Assembly (NCBI GenBank): GCA_051859505.1
Contig: JBHYFN010000014.1
Coordinates: 1-64,000 of the forward strand
From: JAFIEN01 sp051859505
GTDB taxonomy: Bacteria > Pseudomonadota > Alphaproteobacteria > Rhodobacterales > Rhodobacteraceae
Length of the DNA stretch: 64,000 nt
Reading direction: 5' to 3'
Shown here: positions 24,290 to 32,358 of the stretch, in pieces
Position numbering within the stretch: position 1 is the stretch's first letter
Layout of the letters: each line of letters opens with the position of its first letter
The notes under the pieces: generated by a model
What the model was told of the DNA's origin: nothing
What the model saw: only the letters and a program-made list of their open reading frames with translations
Database searches by the model: none
Made by a program: the position numbers and the translations under genes

Positions 24290-25798
24290 ATGGAATTCGG
24301 TTTCACTATCGCGGCCTATGCGGTTGCAGGCGTCCTGTTCATCCTGTCGCTGGGCGGGCTTTCGGGGCAGGAAAGCGCCAAGCGCGCGGTCTGGTACGGC
24401 ATTGCCGGCATGGCGATCGCGGTTCTGGCGACGATGATCGGGCCGGGCGCGGGGCTGTGGTGGCTTTCGCTGGTGCTGATCGCGGCGGGCGGTGTCGTCG
24501 GCTGGCAACTCGCCACCCGTGTGCAGATGACCCAGATGCCCGAGCTTGTGGCGATCATGCATTCGCTCGTGGGCCTCGCGGCGGTTTTCGTGGGTTTCAA
24601 CGCCCATATCGAGATCGGCCGCGTCGCCGCCGAATTTGCCGAGGCCGGCCTTCCCTTCCCGCAGCCCGAAGGCCCGATGACGCCCGCGGCCTATGCGCTG
24701 TGGCAGAGCCTGGCTGATTTCGCCATGATCATCGGCAAGAAGACGGCGGTCGAGATCGGGATCCTGCGGGTCGAGCTGGTGCTGGGGATCTGGATCGGGG
24801 CGGTGACCTTCACCGGATCGGTCGTGGCCTATGGCAAGCTTTCGGGCGCGGCCAGCCTTCTGCCCGTCAAGATCGACACGGCGGCCCGGCAACTGCCCGG
24901 CGGCCATATGCTCAATGCCGCCGCCGCGCTGGGATCTCTGGTCTTCTTCGCGCTCTACATGGGCGGCGCGGGGACCTGGGCGCTGATCCTTCTGACGCTG
25001 CTGGGGCTCTTCATCGGCTATCACCTGATCATGGGGATCGGCGGCGCGGACATGCCGGTCGTGGTCTCGATGCTCAACAGCTATTCCGGCTGGGCGGCGG
25101 CGGCGATCGGGTTCTCGCTCGGCAATGACCTGCTGATCGTGGTGGGGGCGCTCGTGGGCTCGTCGGGGGCGATCCTGTCCTACATCATGTGCAAGGCGAT
25201 GAACCGGTCCTTCATCAGCGTGATCCTGGGCGGCTTCGGCGGCGCCTCGGGGCCGCAGATGGCGGTCGAGGGCGAACAGATCGCCATCGACAGCGATGGC
25301 GTGGCCGCGGCGCTGAACGATGCCGACAGCGTCATCATCATCCCCGGCTATGGCATGGCCGTGGCCCAGGCGCAGCAATCGGTCAGCGAACTGGTGCGCA
25401 AGCTGCGCGCGCAAGGCAAGACGGTGCGCTTCGCCATCCACCCCGTCGCGGGCCGTCTGCCGGGGCATATGAACGTGCTTCTGGCCGAGGCGAAGGTGCC
25501 GTATGACATCGTGCTGGAAATGGAGGAGATCAACGAGGACTTCCCCAGCACCGACGTGGCCATCGTCATCGGCTCGAACGACATCGTGAACCCGGCGGCG
25601 CAGGACGATCCCAACAGCCCCATCGCCGGGATGCCGGTTCTGGAATGCTGGAAGGCGAAACAGGTCTTCGTGTCGAAGCGCGGCCAGGGCACCGGCTATT
25701 CCGGGATCGAGAACCCGCTGTTCTACAAGGAGAACACGCGGATGTTCTATGGCGATGCGAAGAAGTCTCTGGACGAACTTCTGCCCAAGATCGCCTGA
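24290..25798 (+). CDS. pntB: NAD(P) transhydrogenase beta subunit
   Basis: A 502-residue PntB. The first about 300 residues are membrane-spanning domain II helices that carry protons; the C-terminal about 180 residues are the NADP(H)-binding domain III, with IIIPGYGMAVAQAQ as the nucleotide-binding loop and a VIGSNDIVNPAAQDDP signature. It follows pntA by 19 bases and surely forms an operon with it. Confidence 0.96.
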   Translation: MEFGFTIAAYAVAGVLFILSLGGLSGQESAKRAVWYGIAGMAIAVLATMIGPGAGLWWLSLVLIAAGGVVGWQLATRVQMTQMPELVAIMHSLVGLAAVFVGFNAHIEIGRVAAEFAEAGLPFPQPEGPMTPAAYALWQSLADFAMIIGKKTAVEIGILRVELVLGIWIGAVTFTGSVVAYGKLSGAASLLPVKIDTAARQLPGGHMLNAAAALGSLVFFALYMGGAGTWALILLTLLGLFIGYHLIMGIGGADMPVVVSMLNSYSGWAAAAIGFSLGNDLLIVVGALVGSSGAILSYIMCKAMNRSFISVILGGFGGASGPQMAVEGEQIAIDSDGVAAALNDADSVIIIPGYGMAVAQAQQSVSELVRKLRAQGKTVRFAIHPVAGRLPGHMNVLLAEAKVPYDIVLEMEEINEDFPSTDVAIVIGSNDIVNPAAQDDPNSPIAGMPVLECWKAKQVFVSKRGQGTGYSGIENPLFYKENTRMFYGDAKKSLDELLPKIA

Positions 25799-25814
25799 CC
25801 TGTCACATCTTGCG

Positions 25815-25840
25815 GTAGGGTGGGTTGAAACCCACCCTAC
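25815..25840. terminator. Bidirectional hairpin between pntB and uxaA-like gene
   Basis: Perfect 11-bp stem GTAGGGTGGGT with a 4-base loop, placed 16 bases after the pntB stop. Its right arm covers the stop codon of the convergent dehydratase gene, so it can serve both genes. There is no T-run. Confidence 0.7.
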
Positions 25841-27375
25841 ATCACCGCCCCCATCTGCCAGGGCACGAATTCCGCCCCGCCAAAACCCAGCTCCTCGGAC
25901 TTGGTCTTGCCGCCCGAGGCGACGTGCAGGAACATCTCGAAGATCTCGCGCCCCTTCTCCTCGACGCTGACGCCCTCGGTCACGATATCCCCGCAGTTGA
26001 TGTCCATATCCTCGGACATGCGCGCATACATCTCGGAGTTCGTGGCCAGCTTCACGCAGGGCGTCGGCTTGTAGCCCGAGACCGACCCCCGCCCCGTGGT
26101 AAAGCAGACCAGGTTCGCCCCCGAAGCGATCTGCCCCGTGACCGAGGCCGGGTCATAGCCAGGGCTGTCCATATAGACGAAGCCCCGCTCCGTCACCGGT
26201 TCCCCGAATTTGTAGACCTGCGTCAGCGGCGCCGAGCCGCCCTTGGCCACCGCGCCCAGCGATTTCTCGAGGATCGTGGTCAGCCCGCCCTTCTTGTTCC
26301 CGGGCGAGGGGTTGTTGTCCATCTCGCCGCCCCAGCGCCCGGTGTAATCCTCCCACCACTTGATACGCTCGACGATCTTCTGCCCAACCTCGGGCGTGAC
26401 GGCCCGGCGGGTCAGCAGATGTTCCGCGCCATAGATCTCGGGCGTTTCCGACAGGATCGTCGTGCCGCCATGCGCCACGATCAGATCAGAGGCCACGCCC
26501 AGCGCCGGGTTCGCCGTGATCCCCGAATAGCCGTCCGACCCCCCGCATTGCAGCCCCACGACCAGATGCTCGATCCCCGCCGGCGCGCGGGCGGCCTCGT
26601 TGGCCCTGGCCGCCATCTCCTTCAGAAGCGCGACGCCCTTGTCGATGGTGCGCCGCGTGCCCCCCGTCTGCTGGATCGTCATGTAGCGGAAATTGCCGTC
26701 GCCCCGCAGCCGCGCCTGTCCGATCAGGTCGGGCACCTGCATCACCTCGCAGCCCAGCCCCACCAGCAGGATGCCGCCGAAATTGGGGTTGCGCGCATAG
26801 CCCTGCAGCGTGCGGAACAGGGTGTCATAGCCTTCGTCCTTGCCCGACATGCCGCAGCCCGTGCCATGCACGATCGGCACCACGCCGTCGACATTGGGGA
26901 AATCCGCCAGCCAGCCGTCCCGCTCGCAGGCCTCGGCGATGAACCGCGCGACCGAGCCCGAACAATTCACCGAGGTGAGGATGCCAAGGTAATTCCGCGT
27001 CCCCACCTTGCCGTCGGCGCGGTGATAGCCCTGGAATGTCCGCGCCTCGGTCGGGGCGGGCAGGGGCCGCGCTTCCGAGGCGAAGGCATAATCGGCCGAG
27101 TGATCCCCCATCCCAAGGTTGTGGCTGTGCACATGCGCGCCCGGCGCGATATCGGCTGTGGCGGTGCCGATGATCTGCCCGTAGCGGATCACCTGCGCGC
27201 CCTTGGCGATCGGCTCGGCCGCGATCTTGTGCCCGCGCGGGATCGCCTCGGTCACGGCACCGCAGGGCGCGCCGGTCTCGGCCCCGGGGGGCAGGTCGGC
27301 AAGGGCAACGATCACATTGTCCGACGGATGCAGACGGATGACCTGTGCCAGGGCGCGAGAGGCTGGTGCGGACAT
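25837..27375 (-). CDS. UxaA-family altronate/galactarate dehydratase
   Basis: A 512-residue fused UxaA-type dehydratase. The N-terminal SAF domain (about residues 10-100; IRLHPSDNVIVAL, GHKIAAEPIAKG) is followed by the catalytic body with HGTGCGM, GLGCEVMQ and QCGGSDGYSGITANPALG. Family members are iron-dependent and dehydrate altronate or galactarate in uronate breakdown; which sugar acid cannot be decided here. AAGGAG precedes the ATG at 27375. A divergent GntR gene 154 bases away is the likely regulator. The intervening DNA holds imperfect TGTGGCTGTTGG repeats. Confidence 0.9.
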   Translation of the reverse strand: MSAPASRALAQVIRLHPSDNVIVALADLPPGAETGAPCGAVTEAIPRGHKIAAEPIAKGAQVIRYGQIIGTATADIAPGAHVHSHNLGMGDHSADYAFASEARPLPAPTEARTFQGYHRADGKVGTRNYLGILTSVNCSGSVARFIAEACERDGWLADFPNVDGVVPIVHGTGCGMSGKDEGYDTLFRTLQGYARNPNFGGILLVGLGCEVMQVPDLIGQARLRGDGNFRYMTIQQTGGTRRTIDKGVALLKEMAARANEAARAPAGIEHLVVGLQCGGSDGYSGITANPALGVASDLIVAHGGTTILSETPEIYGAEHLLTRRAVTPEVGQKIVERIKWWEDYTGRWGGEMDNNPSPGNKKGGLTTILEKSLGAVAKGGSAPLTQVYKFGEPVTERGFVYMDSPGYDPASVTGQIASGANLVCFTTGRGSVSGYKPTPCVKLATNSEMYARMSEDMDINCGDIVTEGVSVEEKGREIFEMFLHVASGGKTKSEELGFGGAEFVPWQMGAVM

Positions 27376-27529
27376 TGAGGGCTCCTTGGGGTGGCTGTTG
27401 GATAGTGTGGCTGTTGGGTGGTGTGGCTGGCCGAGGGTGGTTGACCGGTTCGCCCCGGCAACTAACATGCTAGGATGTTACAGGTCCGGGCCCACCTCCC
27501 GCAAGAGGTGCCGGACGAAGCGGGGCAGG

Positions 27530-28318
27530 ATGACGACGTCAAAGGGCAGGGCAGGGGGCAGCGCGTCAGCCCCGACAGAAGGGCAGGGGTCCGACGCCTG
27601 GCCCGAACCCGGCGCCGAGACCGCCGCCCCCGGCACAACCCGCCTGCGCCCGCTGGACCAGGTCGAGGGCACCCTGTCCCAGCGCGTCCATGCCGTCCTT
27701 CTCGAAGCGATCCTCGGCCTCGGCTTTCGCCCCGGCGAACGGCTGCGCAAGGCCGAGATCTGCACCGCCCTCGGGGTCAGCCGCAGCCCGGTCTCCGAGG
27801 CGCTGGCCCGGCTGGCCGCCGAGTCGCTCGTTCAGATCGTGCCGCAGGCGGGCAGCTTCGTCTCGCGCCTCTCGCTGCCCGAGATCCGCGAAGGCGCCTT
27901 CCTGCGCGAGGCGATCGAACTGGCCGCCGTCGAACAGGTCGCCGCCCGCGTGACCGAAGAGGAACTGGTCCTGCTGCGGCGCAACCTGCGCCTGCAGGAG
28001 GCCTGTCTTGCCGATGCCGACAGGGCCGGCTTTCACGCGCTGGATGCCGAGCTGCACGGGCTGATCCTGTCCTTCACCGGCCACAGACGCGCGGCACAGA
28101 TGGCCGCCACCGCCTGGCTGCATGTGGATCGCGCGCGCCGGTTGCTCCTGCCCCGGCCCGGCCGCGCGGCCGAGGCGCTGGCCGAACATCACGCCATCCT
28201 CGCGGCCTTCGAGGCCCGCGACGCCGAGGCCGCCCGCGCGGCCACGCGCCATCACCTGCGCCAGCTTCTGCTGCTTCTGGAAGAGCTGGCCGATGAGCGG
28301 CCGGAGCTCTTCGACTGA
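27530..28318 (+). CDS. GntR family (FadR/FCD-type) transcriptional regulator
   Basis: A 262-residue regulator. Residues about 45-110 form the winged helix-turn-helix (LGFRPGERLRKAEICTALGVSRSPVSEALARL), and the C-terminal half is an all-helical FCD ligand domain with the metal-binding Asp/His pattern (FHALDAELHGLI, HHAILAAF). This subfamily usually senses an organic acid, fitting its divergent placement from the uronate-type dehydratase. The first about 40 residues are Gly/Pro-rich and less certain; the ATG at 27530 follows GGGGCAGG. Confidence 0.87.
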   Translation: MTTSKGRAGGSASAPTEGQGSDAWPEPGAETAAPGTTRLRPLDQVEGTLSQRVHAVLLEAILGLGFRPGERLRKAEICTALGVSRSPVSEALARLAAESLVQIVPQAGSFVSRLSLPEIREGAFLREAIELAAVEQVAARVTEEELVLLRRNLRLQEACLADADRAGFHALDAELHGLILSFTGHRRAAQMAATAWLHVDRARRLLLPRPGRAAEALAEHHAILAAFEARDAEAARAATRHHLRQLLLLLEELADERPELFD

Positions 28319-28450
28319 CCTCCTGATCGCCCCCCGAACGGCGCCACACCATCAGCCCCGCACTGCGGCCCCGATCCTGCACGCCTTGCAAGGGCCGGTT
28401 TCGAATCAACCGCACCGGCCTCGCTGCCGGGATCGCCTTGATCTGGATCA

Positions 28451-28489
28451 ATGACATATGAATACATTTGCATACTATAATCTATTCAT
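28451..28489 (+). promoter_or_regulatory. AT-rich promoter/operator of the sulfide:quinone reductase gene
   Basis: A consensus TATAAT lies at 28476-28481. Around it, ATGAAT at 28458-28463 and ATTCAT at 28484-28489 form an inverted repeat 20 bases apart, and TATG...CATA half-sites flank the -10. This 40-base AT-rich block in GC-rich DNA looks like a repressor-controlled promoter. In related bacteria sqr genes are repressed by ArsR-type sulfide sensors (SqrR/BigR); no such regulator is in this window. Confidence 0.5.
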
Positions 28490-28531
28490 GTTATGGACCC
28501 TCACGCCAGAGGGTCTATCGGGAGGAACGCC

Positions 28532-29845
28532 ATGACCACCAACCGCCGCCAGTTTCTGGGGCTTGCCGCCGGCGCGGCCGCGCTGACCGGCCTTGCCGCA
28601 GAACCCGCAAGGGCCAGCCGGATCAGCACCAATGCCCGAATCGTCATCCTGGGCGCCGGGGCCGGCGGGGCGGCCATCGCCAATCGCCTGGTCGAACGGC
28701 TGGACGGGGCGCAGATCACCGTGCTCGATGGTCGCATCGAACATTGGTACCAGCCGGGGCTGACGCTGGTGGCCGCCGGGCTCAAGCCCGCGGGCTATAC
28801 CGTCAGCCAGACGACGGACTGGCTGCCGCGCGGGGCCACTCTGGTGGCCGAATATGCCGCCAATATCGACCCCGAGACCAAGACCGTCACCACCGCCAGC
28901 GGCACCGAGATCGGCTACGACTACCTCGTCGTGGCAACCGGCCTCGTCCTCGACTGGGACGCGGTCGAAGGGTTCGACCTCTCGATGGTCGGGCAGAACG
29001 GGCTGGGTGCACTCTATGCCGGCCCCGAATATGCGGCCCGCACCTGGACCGCCCTCGACCGCTTCACCGACGAAGGCGGAGAGGCCATCATCCAGCGCCC
29101 CGCGACCGAGATGAAATGCGCCGGCGCCCCCCTCAAACACGCCTTCCTGCTCGAGGATATCGCATCCACCAAGGGCAACCGGGGCAAGGTCAACGTCACC
29201 TATGCCGCCCATGGCGGTGCCCTGTTCGGCGTGCCGATCGTGTCGGAAAAGGTCCGCATGCTGTTCGAGGAACGCGGGATCGACACGGTCTACCACCATG
29301 TGCTCAAGGGGATCGACGCCGGGGCGAAACAGGCCACCTTCACGGTCCGTCAGGGCGACGAGACCTCCGAGGTCCAGCTGCCCTACGACTATCTCCACGT
29401 CATCCCGCCGCAGCGCGCCCCCGAAGTGGTGCGCCAGTCCGGCCTGTCCTGGGCCGACCGCTGGACCGATCAGGGCTGGATGGAGGTCGATCCCGTCACC
29501 CTGCGCCACCGCCGCTACCCCGAGGTCTTTGCCCTTGGCGATATCGCCGGCGTGCCCAAGGGCAAGACGGCCGCCAGCGTGAAATGGCAATTGCCCGTGG
29601 TCGAGGATCACCTCGTGGCCTCCATCGCCGGCACCGAAGGAACCGAGGCCTATGACGGCTATACCTCCTGCCCGCTGATCACCCGCGTGGGCCGCGCGAT
29701 GCTCATCGAATTCGACTATCACGACAATCTGGTTCCCAGCTTTCCGGGCGTGATCGCCCCGCTCGAGGAACTCTGGATCAGCTGGCTGATGAAGGAAGTG
29801 GCGCTCAAGGCCACCTATAACGCCATGCTGCGCGGCAAGGCCTGA
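28532..29845 (+). CDS. Tat-exported type II-like sulfide:quinone oxidoreductase
   Basis: A 437-residue flavoprotein. It starts with a twin-arginine signal (TNRRQFLGLAAGAAALTGLA, then ARAS), followed by the FAD loop VILGAGAGGAAIANRL. Only two cysteines occur in the whole protein, in EMKCAGAPLKH and YTSCPLIT. These match the two redox cysteines of mitochondrial/type II SQR, which oxidises sulfide and passes electrons to quinone. Tat export places it on the periplasmic face. GGGAGGAA precedes the ATG. A small membrane protein follows 15 bases later. Confidence 0.88.
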   Translation: MTTNRRQFLGLAAGAAALTGLAAEPARASRISTNARIVILGAGAGGAAIANRLVERLDGAQITVLDGRIEHWYQPGLTLVAAGLKPAGYTVSQTTDWLPRGATLVAEYAANIDPETKTVTTASGTEIGYDYLVVATGLVLDWDAVEGFDLSMVGQNGLGALYAGPEYAARTWTALDRFTDEGGEAIIQRPATEMKCAGAPLKHAFLLEDIASTKGNRGKVNVTYAAHGGALFGVPIVSEKVRMLFEERGIDTVYHHVLKGIDAGAKQATFTVRQGDETSEVQLPYDYLHVIPPQRAPEVVRQSGLSWADRWTDQGWMEVDPVTLRHRRYPEVFALGDIAGVPKGKTAASVKWQLPVVEDHLVASIAGTEGTEAYDGYTSCPLITRVGRAMLIEFDYHDNLVPSFPGVIAPLEELWISWLMKEVALKATYNAMLRGKA

Positions 29846-29860
29846 GGAGGAGATCCCGCC

Positions 29861-30226
29861 ATGAAGGAAATGACCCTGTCCACCCTGATCGCCGTCTTCG
29901 AAGAGATGTTCGGCAGGGCGCTGTTCTGGGCGCTGGTGGTGGTCGCCGCGGCGATCACGCTGGGCTATCTCTACGTGCTGATCCGCGACCGCTCGATGTC
30001 GATGCGCAAGTTCCTCTGGGCGCAGCTGTCGATGCCGGTGGGCGCGATCGCGGCCGTCCTTTTCGTGCAGGCGATCACCAATTCCGGCTTCGCGGATATC
30101 GGTGGCCCGATCGACTGGCTGGTGCTGCTGGGCGTCGCCCTCGCGGGGGCCATCGGCTTTGCGATCCTCGTCTATACGGCGCAATCGCTGCTGCGCGGCA
30201 AGGGCGAGGGCAGCGGGTCGGCCTGA
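29861..30226 (+). CDS. Small membrane protein (DUF5368-like) next to sqr
   Basis: A 121-residue protein with three predicted transmembrane helices (ALFWALVVVAAAITLGYLYVL, MPVGAIAAVLFVQAI, WLVLLGVALAGAIGFAILVY). From memory it resembles the DUF5368 family seen beside sqr-like genes in Rhodobacteraceae. GAGGAG precedes the ATG and the gap to sqr is 15 bases, so the two form an operon. A role in anchoring or assisting the exported flavoprotein is inference. Confidence 0.7.
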   Translation: MKEMTLSTLIAVFEEMFGRALFWALVVVAAAITLGYLYVLIRDRSMSMRKFLWAQLSMPVGAIAAVLFVQAITNSGFADIGGPIDWLVLLGVALAGAIGFAILVYTAQSLLRGKGEGSGSA

Positions 30227-30231
30227 CCTTT

Positions 30232-30414
30232 CTGCTGCTTCTTTTGTTCGAAAATATCCCGGGGGGAGGCCCGGAACGGGCCCGGGGGGCAGAGCCCCCC
30301 GTTAGAAAAGCTACGGGGCAGAGCCCCCCGCACGAATTTATCCAAATTCGTGCTCCCGCCCCGGTCCGCGATACTCCCCCCGGGGGTCCGCACAGGAATT
30401 TTGAAAAATTCCTG
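30232..30414. repeat. Composite intergenic repeat, copy 2, with two palindromes
   Basis: Starts with CTGCTGCTTCTTTTGTTCG, then AAAATATCCCGGGGGGAGGC, then two GGGGCAGAGCCCC-type hairpins, then palindromes with arms GCACGAATTT (30330-30353) and CAGGAATTTT (30393-30414). It fills the gap between the convergent DUF5368-like gene and the oxygenase gene. The first blocks are nearly identical to the copy near 50558. Confidence 0.85.
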
Positions 30415-30419
30415 CGCAC

Positions 30420-31361
30420 TCACCCCCCGGTCGAGCGAAACTTGCCCATCAGATAGGGCCCCGAGCGCACCGCAGGATAGGCGGCCGATCCGTCCAGCGG
30501 CAGGATCTCGGCCTCCCAGTCCGGCTGGTGAAAGAAGGCAAGGCTCTGGCGCGCCGGCTGGCCCGGCCGCGCCACCACCCGGTGCAGCGTGCTGACCCAG
30601 CGATCCGCCGTCCAGCGCGCCATCAGATCGCCGATATTGATCACGAAAGCCCCCGGTTCCGCCGGCACCTCGGTCCAGTTCCCGTCCGGCGTCAGGATCT
30701 CGAGGCCCCGCGACCCGGTCTGCGGCAACAGGATCGTGAGCGAGCCGTAATCCGTATGCGCCCCCGCCCGCGCCTGCCCGGCCTCGGGCGCGCCCTCGGT
30801 CGCGGGGTAATGCAGCGCCCGCAGCGCCGAGATCGGCGCCCCGATGAAGCCGTCGAAATGATCCTCGCCGAGCCCGAGTGCGGCGGCAAAGGCCCGCATC
30901 ACCCGGGCGGCCAGATCCTCCATCGCGCGGTAATAGGCCTCCCAGGCCGGCCGGAACCCCGGCAGATCGGGCCAGAGCGTCGGCTGATAGCAGAAGGCCA
31001 GCGCCTCGGGATCCGCCATCCCCTCGGGCACCGACAGCGGCCCGCCGTTGAAGCTTTCCTTCAGGTCGGGCGGCGTCTCGACGCCTTTCGACCGGGCCAG
31101 CGCCTCGGACCTGGGCCCCAGCCAGCCGTAGGGATAGCCGGGGTAGGGGGCGGCAACGCGGGCCTTCTCGGCCGGGGGCAGGGCAAAGAACGCCGCCGCC
31201 GCCGCCCAGACATCCGTGATCACCCGATCCGCAACGCCATGCCCGCGCAGGGTCAGAAACCCCGTCTCGCGGCAGATCCGGTCGATCTCGGCGGCGCGCT
31301 CTGCCCGCTCCGGCCCCCGGGACGCCTCGAACCCCGCCAGATCGACCGCCGGAAAGGTCAT
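30420..31361 (-). CDS. 2-oxoglutarate/Fe(II)-dependent oxygenase (isopenicillin N synthase-like)
   Basis: A 313-residue dioxygenase of the IPNS-like class. The iron triad is visible as HTD in GAHTDYGSLTIL and the distal His in STLHRVV, and the 2OG-binding Arg-x-Ser is in RQSLAFF. The N-terminal DIOX_N region (VDLAGFEASRG, ETGFLTLRGHGV) is complete. The substrate is unknown. The ATG overlaps the stop of the upstream epimerase gene (ATGA at 31358-31361), so they are translationally coupled. Confidence 0.92.
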   Translation of the reverse strand: MTFPAVDLAGFEASRGPERAERAAEIDRICRETGFLTLRGHGVADRVITDVWAAAAAFFALPPAEKARVAAPYPGYPYGWLGPRSEALARSKGVETPPDLKESFNGGPLSVPEGMADPEALAFCYQPTLWPDLPGFRPAWEAYYRAMEDLAARVMRAFAAALGLGEDHFDGFIGAPISALRALHYPATEGAPEAGQARAGAHTDYGSLTILLPQTGSRGLEILTPDGNWTEVPAEPGAFVINIGDLMARWTADRWVSTLHRVVARPGQPARQSLAFFHQPDWEAEILPLDGSAAYPAVRSGPYLMGKFRSTGG

Positions 31362-32248
31362 CCCTCCAGCACCTCGCGCCAGGAATGCTTCGGCGCGAAA
31401 CCCACCATCCGCTTGGCCTTGTCGTTGGCATAGAAGGTCTCGTCCCGGCCCATCGCCCGCTTGACCGGCACGCCGGCGTAATAGCGCGCGATCACCTCGT
31501 CCGAGGTCAGATTCACGCTCATGTCGTCATTGCTGACATTGAACACCTGATAGCCAAGGCCGTCGGTCTTCAGGCAGCAATCGACCATATGGCCCAGGTC
31601 GCGCGCGTCGATATAGGCAAAGATGTTGCGCCGCCGCAGATCGGGATTCTCCATGAAGGCGGGGAAGTTCTCTGCATATTCATGCGGTTCGATCACGTTG
31701 TTGATGCGCAGCGCATAGATGTCGATGCCCGAGCGGCGCTGGAAGCTGCGCCCCGTCACCTCGTTCACCACCTTCGACATGGCATAGCTGTCGGGCGGCA
31801 CGACCGGGTGCTCCTCATCGACCGGCACATAATCGGGCTTGACCTCGCCATCGGCGAAACAGACGCCATAGGTGGTCTCGGACGAGGCGAAGATCACCTT
31901 CCTCACCCCCAGCCGCACCGCCGCGTCGATCACGTTATAGGTGCTTTCGACATTGATCCGGTAGGTCTCGTTATCCGGGCGGAACAGGATCGCCGGGATC
32001 GCGGCGAAATGCACGACCGCATCATAGACCCGCATCCCCGCCCCCGAATCGAGGTCGGAATAATCGCCATAGGCCTGCATCGCGTTGAAGACGCCGCCCG
32101 CATCGGTCAGGTCCACCCGCAAGGTCTTGACGCCGGGCATGTCCAGCGGCGCAAGGTCGATATTGGTCACCTCGTGCCCCTGATCCACAAGGTGACGAAT
32201 GGCATGCTTGCCCGCCTTGCCCGATCCGCCGGTGAAGAAAATCCGCAT
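31358..32248 (-). CDS. NAD-dependent epimerase/dehydratase family protein
   Basis: A 296-residue extended SDR. The cofactor loop is FTGGSGKAGKHAI, the catalytic serine lies in IFASSETTYG, and the Tyr-x-x-x-Lys pair is in DSYAMSKVVNE. This is the pattern of nucleotide-sugar epimerases and uronate dehydrogenases; the substrate cannot be decided. GGAGGG precedes the ATG. It is first in a two-gene operon with the 2OG oxygenase. Confidence 0.9.
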   Translation of the reverse strand: MRIFFTGGSGKAGKHAIRHLVDQGHEVTNIDLAPLDMPGVKTLRVDLTDAGGVFNAMQAYGDYSDLDSGAGMRVYDAVVHFAAIPAILFRPDNETYRINVESTYNVIDAAVRLGVRKVIFASSETTYGVCFADGEVKPDYVPVDEEHPVVPPDSYAMSKVVNEVTGRSFQRRSGIDIYALRINNVIEPHEYAENFPAFMENPDLRRRNIFAYIDARDLGHMVDCCLKTDGLGYQVFNVSNDDMSVNLTSDEVIARYYAGVPVKRAMGRDETFYANDKAKRMVGFAPKHSWREVLEG

Positions 32249-32358
32249 GACAGCCCTCCGTTATCGCCTATCACCCCCTTCTGTCGGATCGTCGCGGGGG
32301 TGGCAAGCGGGCCTCGGATCGTCTAGCCATGAGCCCGAGCATCACAAGAAGAGCCGCG

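Noticed and set aside
21964..24306. 780-codon open frame opposite pntA and neighbours
   Set aside because: Translation is His/Arg/Asp-rich with no fold, and it covers pntA, which is certain.
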